Below the pieces are notes generated by a model, which saw nothing but the letters and a program-made list of their open reading frames with translations, was not told where the DNA came from and searched no databases. Below, piece by piece: positions 5,600 to 8,813 of a stretch of DNA of 8,813 nucleotides. Origin of the DNA: Verrucomicrobiota bacterium (GTDB taxonomy: Bacteria; Verrucomicrobiota; Verrucomicrobiia; Opitutales; UBA953); assembly GCA_004293385.1 (NCBI GenBank), contig RDYO01000097.1:1-8813 (forward strand). Direction: 5' to 3'. Position 1 is the stretch's first letter. Each line of letters begins with the position of its first letter. Made by a program: the position numbers and the translations under genes.

Positions 5600-8152
5600 T
5601 TAGCGGGGAATCGGCAGGGATTTGGTCTTCCAGATCAGCTTGGCGTAGTCGCCGATCGAGCGGTCCGACGAGAACTTGGCGCAGCGGGCGACGTTGCGGA
5701 TGGCCATCGCGGCCCAGCGGCGACGGTCGAGGAAGGCCTGGGAGGCCTTCTCCTGCGCGTCGACATAGCTGCGGAAGTCGGCCAGCACCAGGTAAGGGTC
5801 GCCGCCGGACATGAGCGAATCGACCACCGGGGCGAGAGCGCCCGGCTGTTCCGGCGTGAAGGTCTCGGAGCGGAGCCAGTCGAGGAGCGAGGCCAGTTCC
5901 GGATCGGCGGCGAGCACCGCGTGCGGATCATAGCCATCAGCCCACAACTGCTGGACCTCCTCGACCTTGAGGCCGAAGATGAAGATGTTCTGGTCGCCGA
6001 CTTCTTCGGCGATTTCGACGTTGGCACCGTCGAGGGTACCGATCGTGACCGCGCCGTTGAGGGCGAGCTTCATGTTGCCCGTGCCGGAGGCTTCCTTGCC
6101 CGCCGTGGAGATCTGCTCGGAGAGGTCCGCGGCCGGGATGATGCGCTCGGCGAGCGAGACGCGGTAATCGGGCAGGAAGACGACCTTGAGCAGGCCGCGC
6201 ACGCGCTCGTCGGAATTGATGACGGCGGCCACGCGGTTGATGGCGTGGATGATGTGCTTGGCCAACGCGTAGCCCGGTGCGGCCTTGGCGCCGAAGACGC
6301 AGACGCGCGGCGTGAACTTGCCGTTCGGCTCGTTCAGGATGCGGCGGTACAGGTGCAGGATGTGCAGCAGGTTGAGGTGCTGGCGCTTGTACTCATGCAG
6401 GCGCTTGATCTGCACGTCGAAGAGCGCGTCGGGCGAGACGTCCACGTCGACGAGTTCCTTGATGCGGGCGGCGAGGCGGACCTTGTTGGCGCGCTTGATC
6501 GCGAGGAAGCGTTCCTGGAAAGCCGGACGATCGGCGACGGCGTCGAGCTTGCGCAGGCGGCCGAGGTCGGTCTCCCAACCGGTGCCTGCGAACTCGTCAC
6601 AAAGGGTGCTGAGCTCAGGATTGCAGCCGCGGACCCAGCGACGGGGCGTCACGCCGTTGGTGACGTTGACGAACTTACCCTTCCAAAGCTCATCGAAGCC
6701 CGGAAAAAGGTGGGCACGCAGGAGGCGGGTGTGCAGTTCAGCCACGCCGTTGACGTGGTGCGAGCCGACGACGGCGAGGTGCGCCATGCGGACGCGCTTC
6801 GGGAAGCCCTCCTGGATGATCGAGAGCTCGGTCTTGCGGGCGTCGTCTCCCGGCCAGCGACGGTCGACCTCCTCGAGGTGACGGCGGTTGATCTCGTAGA
6901 TGATCTCAAGGTGACGCGGGAGCACCTTCTCGAAGAGCGGCACCGACCAGGTCTCGAGCGCCTCGGGCAGCAAGGTATGGTTGGTGTAGCTGAAGGTCTG
7001 GGTGCAGAGGGCCCAAGCTTCGTCCCAGGTCAGGCGCTCGACGTCGACGAGCAGGCGCATCAGCTCGGCCACGGCGATCGCCGGGTGGGTGTCGTTGAGC
7101 TGGATCGCGGCCTTGGCCGGCAAGGAATTGAAATCGGGGTTCAGGCGGCGGTGACGGCGCAGGATGTCCTGCAGCGAGCACGACACGAAGAAGATCTGCT
7201 GGACGAGACGCAGCTCCTTGCCGCTCTCGGTGCTGTCGTTCGGATAGAGGACCTTGGAGACGGTCTCGCTGGAAGTACGGTCGCGCACGGCCTCGACGTA
7301 GCCGCCGCGGTCGAAGGCGCGGAAGTCGAACTCGGACGCGGCCTTGGATTCCCAGAGGCGGAGGAAGTTGACGCTGCTGCCCGCGAAGCCGGCGATCGGG
7401 ATGTCCCAGGGCACGCCGAGGAGGTCGCGCGTTTCGACGAGTTCGGCGGAATGGTTGCCGCGGTCATCGGTGCTATGCTTCACGCGACCGTAGAGGGGCA
7501 CGCTCACGCGGAAGTTCGGACGGCGGATCAGCCACGGATTATTGTTCGCCAGCCAGTTGTCGGCGACTTCGACCTGGCGGCCCTGCGCGAACGTCTGGCG
7601 GAAGAGGCCGAATTCGTAATGGATACCGTAGCCGACGGCCGGGATGTCCATCGTCGCGAGGGAGTCCAGGAAGCACGCGGCCAGACGGCCGAGGCCGCCG
7701 TTGCCGAGGCCCATGTCGGCCTCTTCGTCGGCGACGGTCTCGAGGTCCTGGCCGAGTTCGGACAAAGCCTGCGCCGCGACCTCGCGGAGCTGCAGGTTGA
7801 CGAGGTTGTTCGTGAGCACGCGGCCCATGAGGTACTCGAGGGAGAGATAGTAGACGCGGCGGACGTTCTTGCTGGCGTGCTGGGACTGCGTGTCGATGTA
7901 GCGCTCGAGCATCTGGTCGCGCGCGGCCATGCACGTGGCCATCCACCAGTCGTTGCGGGTGGCGGTGACGCGGTCGCGGGCGAACGTGCTCTTCAGATGA
8001 TGCAGGATCGCGTCGCGGAAGATCGCGACCGGCGAGGAGACGGCGGCCTTGGCGGTCGCCTTCACCTTGGGCTTGGAGACGGGCTTGGCGGCCGGCTTGC
8101 GGACCTTGACCACCTTGACTGACTTCTTCGCGGGCTTCTTCTTTTTAGGCAT
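5600..8152 (-). CDS. glgP: Glycogen/starch phosphorylase with Lys-rich N-terminal tail
   Basis: This cytoplasmic GT35 enzyme releases glucose-1-phosphate from the non-reducing ends of glycogen using phosphate and PLP. The 850-residue product covers the whole family length. Visible: GLGNGGLGRLAACFLDS (148-164), GYGIHYEFGLF (174-184), AIQLNDTHPAIAVAEL (349-364), DVQIKRLHEYKRQ (579-591), and EASGTGNMK (687-695), where K695 binds PLP, followed by LNGAVTIGTLDGANVEI. Unusually, the first 40 residues hold 14 Lys and one Arg with no acidic residue (MPKKKKPAKKSVKVV, then Ala/Pro/Val/Lys repeats), like a histone H1 tail. The catalytic part begins near residue 43. The ATG at 8152 is the only in-frame Met before residue 71, so the tail belongs to the gene if that start is right. 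No Shine-Dalgarno precedes it. It follows the Aas-like gene by 51 bases with no clear promoter between, and is followed by an unknown secreted gene. Confidence 0.97.
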   Translation of the reverse strand: MPKKKKPAKKSVKVVKVRKPAAKPVSKPKVKATAKAAVSSPVAIFRDAILHHLKSTFARDRVTATRNDWWMATCMAARDQMLERYIDTQSQHASKNVRRVYYLSLEYLMGRVLTNNLVNLQLREVAAQALSELGQDLETVADEEADMGLGNGGLGRLAACFLDSLATMDIPAVGYGIHYEFGLFRQTFAQGRQVEVADNWLANNNPWLIRRPNFRVSVPLYGRVKHSTDDRGNHSAELVETRDLLGVPWDIPIAGFAGSSVNFLRLWESKAASEFDFRAFDRGGYVEAVRDRTSSETVSKVLYPNDSTESGKELRLVQQIFFVSCSLQDILRRHRRLNPDFNSLPAKAAIQLNDTHPAIAVAELMRLLVDVERLTWDEAWALCTQTFSYTNHTLLPEALETWSVPLFEKVLPRHLEIIYEINRRHLEEVDRRWPGDDARKTELSIIQEGFPKRVRMAHLAVVGSHHVNGVAELHTRLLRAHLFPGFDELWKGKFVNVTNGVTPRRWVRGCNPELSTLCDEFAGTGWETDLGRLRKLDAVADRPAFQERFLAIKRANKVRLAARIKELVDVDVSPDALFDVQIKRLHEYKRQHLNLLHILHLYRRILNEPNGKFTPRVCVFGAKAAPGYALAKHIIHAINRVAAVINSDERVRGLLKVVFLPDYRVSLAERIIPAADLSEQISTAGKEASGTGNMKLALNGAVTIGTLDGANVEIAEEVGDQNIFIFGLKVEEVQQLWADGYDPHAVLAADPELASLLDWLRSETFTPEQPGALAPVVDSLMSGGDPYLVLADFRSYVDAQEKASQAFLDRRRWAAMAIRNVARCAKFSSDRSIGDYAKLIWKTKSLPIPR

Positions 8153-8203
8153 GATCGTCGGTTAGGACAATCGACCCTAAGCCACAAGCGAGCCAAAACC
8201 GTG

Positions 8204-8813
8204 TCAGCCCTGTGCCAGCTCCCGCAACTTGTGCAAATCCAGCTTGCCCGTGCCTAAAATCGGGATGCCCGGTACCTTCTTGAACACCTTGGGAATCCAT
8301 AGATTGGCCAGGCCCTCGGCGGCCAGCGCGGCGCGGATCGCCTCGACATCGACGTCGTCGACCAAGAGCACCACGAGCTGCTCACCTTTGACCGGATCGG
8401 ACGTGCTCGCGACGGCGACCTTGAGTTCGACCGCATCCGTGAGACCCATGACCTTGCGCAAGGCTTCCTCGACGGTGCCATGCGGGACCATCTCGCCGCC
8501 GATCTTGGAGAAGCGGGAGAGGCGACCCGCGAGATGCAGGAAGCCGTCGTCGTCAAGGCGCGCCAAGTCGCCGGTGCGATACCAACCATCGGGCGTCATG
8601 GCCTTCGCGGTCTGCTCGGCGTCGAGGTAACCCATGAAGACGTTGGCGCCCCGGATCTCGAGGAGCCCCACCTGCCCGCTCGGCAGCACGTCGCCGGTCG
8701 TCGGATCGAGGAAACGGACCGCGATGCCGACGACCGGTCGACCGACGGACCCGCGCACGTTACCGACCCAGACGCCGTCCGGCGCCTCGGGGTCGGCCCG
8801 GTCCGGGACGTTG
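8204..8813 (-). CDS. AMP-binding acyl-ACP/acyl-CoA synthetase, Aas-like; N-terminal part off the window
   Basis: Only the last 202 residues are seen; the 5' end is beyond the right edge. They are the end of the large lobe and the C-terminal lobe of an ANL-superfamily adenylating enzyme, which activates a fatty acid with ATP. Visible (fragment numbering): GRPVVGIAVRFLDP (24-37), IRGANVFMGYLD (53-64), the ATP-ribose motif GWYRTGDL (76-83), hinge GRLSRFSKIGGEM (96-108), and the catalytic Lys K190 in ILGTGKLD. The hinge with KIGGEMV and the NVPD at the fragment start resemble the synthetase half of E. coli Aas (GRAKRFAKIAGEMV), which re-acylates lysophospholipids, so an LPLAT or LPLAT plus MFS domain may precede it off-window. 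A plain long-chain acyl-CoA synthetase is the alternative. There is a GTG at 8758 in frame, but coding sequence continues upstream to the edge, so it is not the start. Confidence 0.85.
   Translation of the reverse strand, partial: NVPDRADPEAPDGVWVGNVRGSVGRPVVGIAVRFLDPTTGDVLPSGQVGLLEIRGANVFMGYLDAEQTAKAMTPDGWYRTGDLARLDDDGFLHLAGRLSRFSKIGGEMVPHGTVEEALRKVMGLTDAVELKVAVASTSDPVKGEQLVVLLVDDVDVEAIRAALAAEGLANLWIPKVFKKVPGIPILGTGKLDLHKLRELAQG

Noticed and set aside
5564..8122. Plus-strand open frame of 852 codons covering almost all of glgP
   Set aside because: It is in exact codon register with glgP, so its stops can arise only from TTA, CTA or TCA codons in glgP, which are rare in GC-rich genes; it ends exactly at the TCA of glgP residue S11. 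Its translation is Asp/Glu/Val/Gly-rich with no family motif, while the minus strand encodes an intact phosphorylase.
8756..8758. GTG at 8758 as start of the Aas-like gene
   Set aside because: Homologous coding sequence (NVPD through VWVGN) continues in frame to the window edge, so the gene is simply cut.
1..8813. tRNA genes, CRISPR arrays, insertion sequences, phage or integron features
   Set aside because: Gaps between genes are about 110 bases or less, no cloverleaf, spaced repeats, transposase or integrase motif is seen, and base composition looks even throughout.

Overview
The window is GC-rich, densely coding bacterial chromosomal DNA. It holds eight protein genes: six complete, and two cut by the window edges. 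No RNA gene, CRISPR array, insertion sequence, prophage or integrase is visible, and no gene-free stretch exceeds about 110 bases. Third codon positions are dominated by G and C. None of the eight visible start codons has a convincing, well-spaced Shine-Dalgarno sequence. The gene set and protein styles (Tat-tagged Mn superoxide dismutase, secreted esterase of the PGGGY/GFSAG type, Lys-rich tail on glycogen phosphorylase, enlarged adenylate-kinase-like protein) suggest a member of the Verrucomicrobiota, perhaps Opitutales-like. This is inference; there is no rRNA or other phylogenetic marker here.

Layout. Minus strand at the left edge: the first two thirds of cysK (cysteine synthase), then, upstream of it and separated by an intrinsic terminator, infA (translation initiation factor IF-1). 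Plus strand from about 1075 to 3405: tadA (tRNA adenosine deaminase), a sodA-type Mn superoxide dismutase with a twin-arginine signal, a strong terminator, and a secreted alpha/beta hydrolase. Minus strand from 3409 to the right edge, in transcription order: the C-terminal part of an Aas-like acyl-ACP/acyl-CoA synthetase, glgP (glycogen phosphorylase), a secreted protein of unknown function, and a 401-residue adenylate-kinase-like protein. The last four are co-directional with gaps of 51, 38 and 80 bases and could form one transcript, although structured DNA lies in two of the gaps.

Functionally the left half is housekeeping (cysteine synthesis, translation initiation, wobble-base editing of tRNA) plus exported oxidative-stress and carbohydrate-ester functions. 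The right half links lipid acylation, glycogen breakdown, an unknown exported protein and a nucleotide-kinase-like protein. I find no clear new multi-gene system. The points most worth a second look are the kinase-like protein with its long extra C-terminal domain and apparently missing AMP-binding arginine, the histone-H1-like tail on GlgP, the possible dual localisation of the superoxide dismutase, the tandem heptamers that make up the sodA leader, and hairpins that enclose the start codons of tadA and of the unknown secreted protein.
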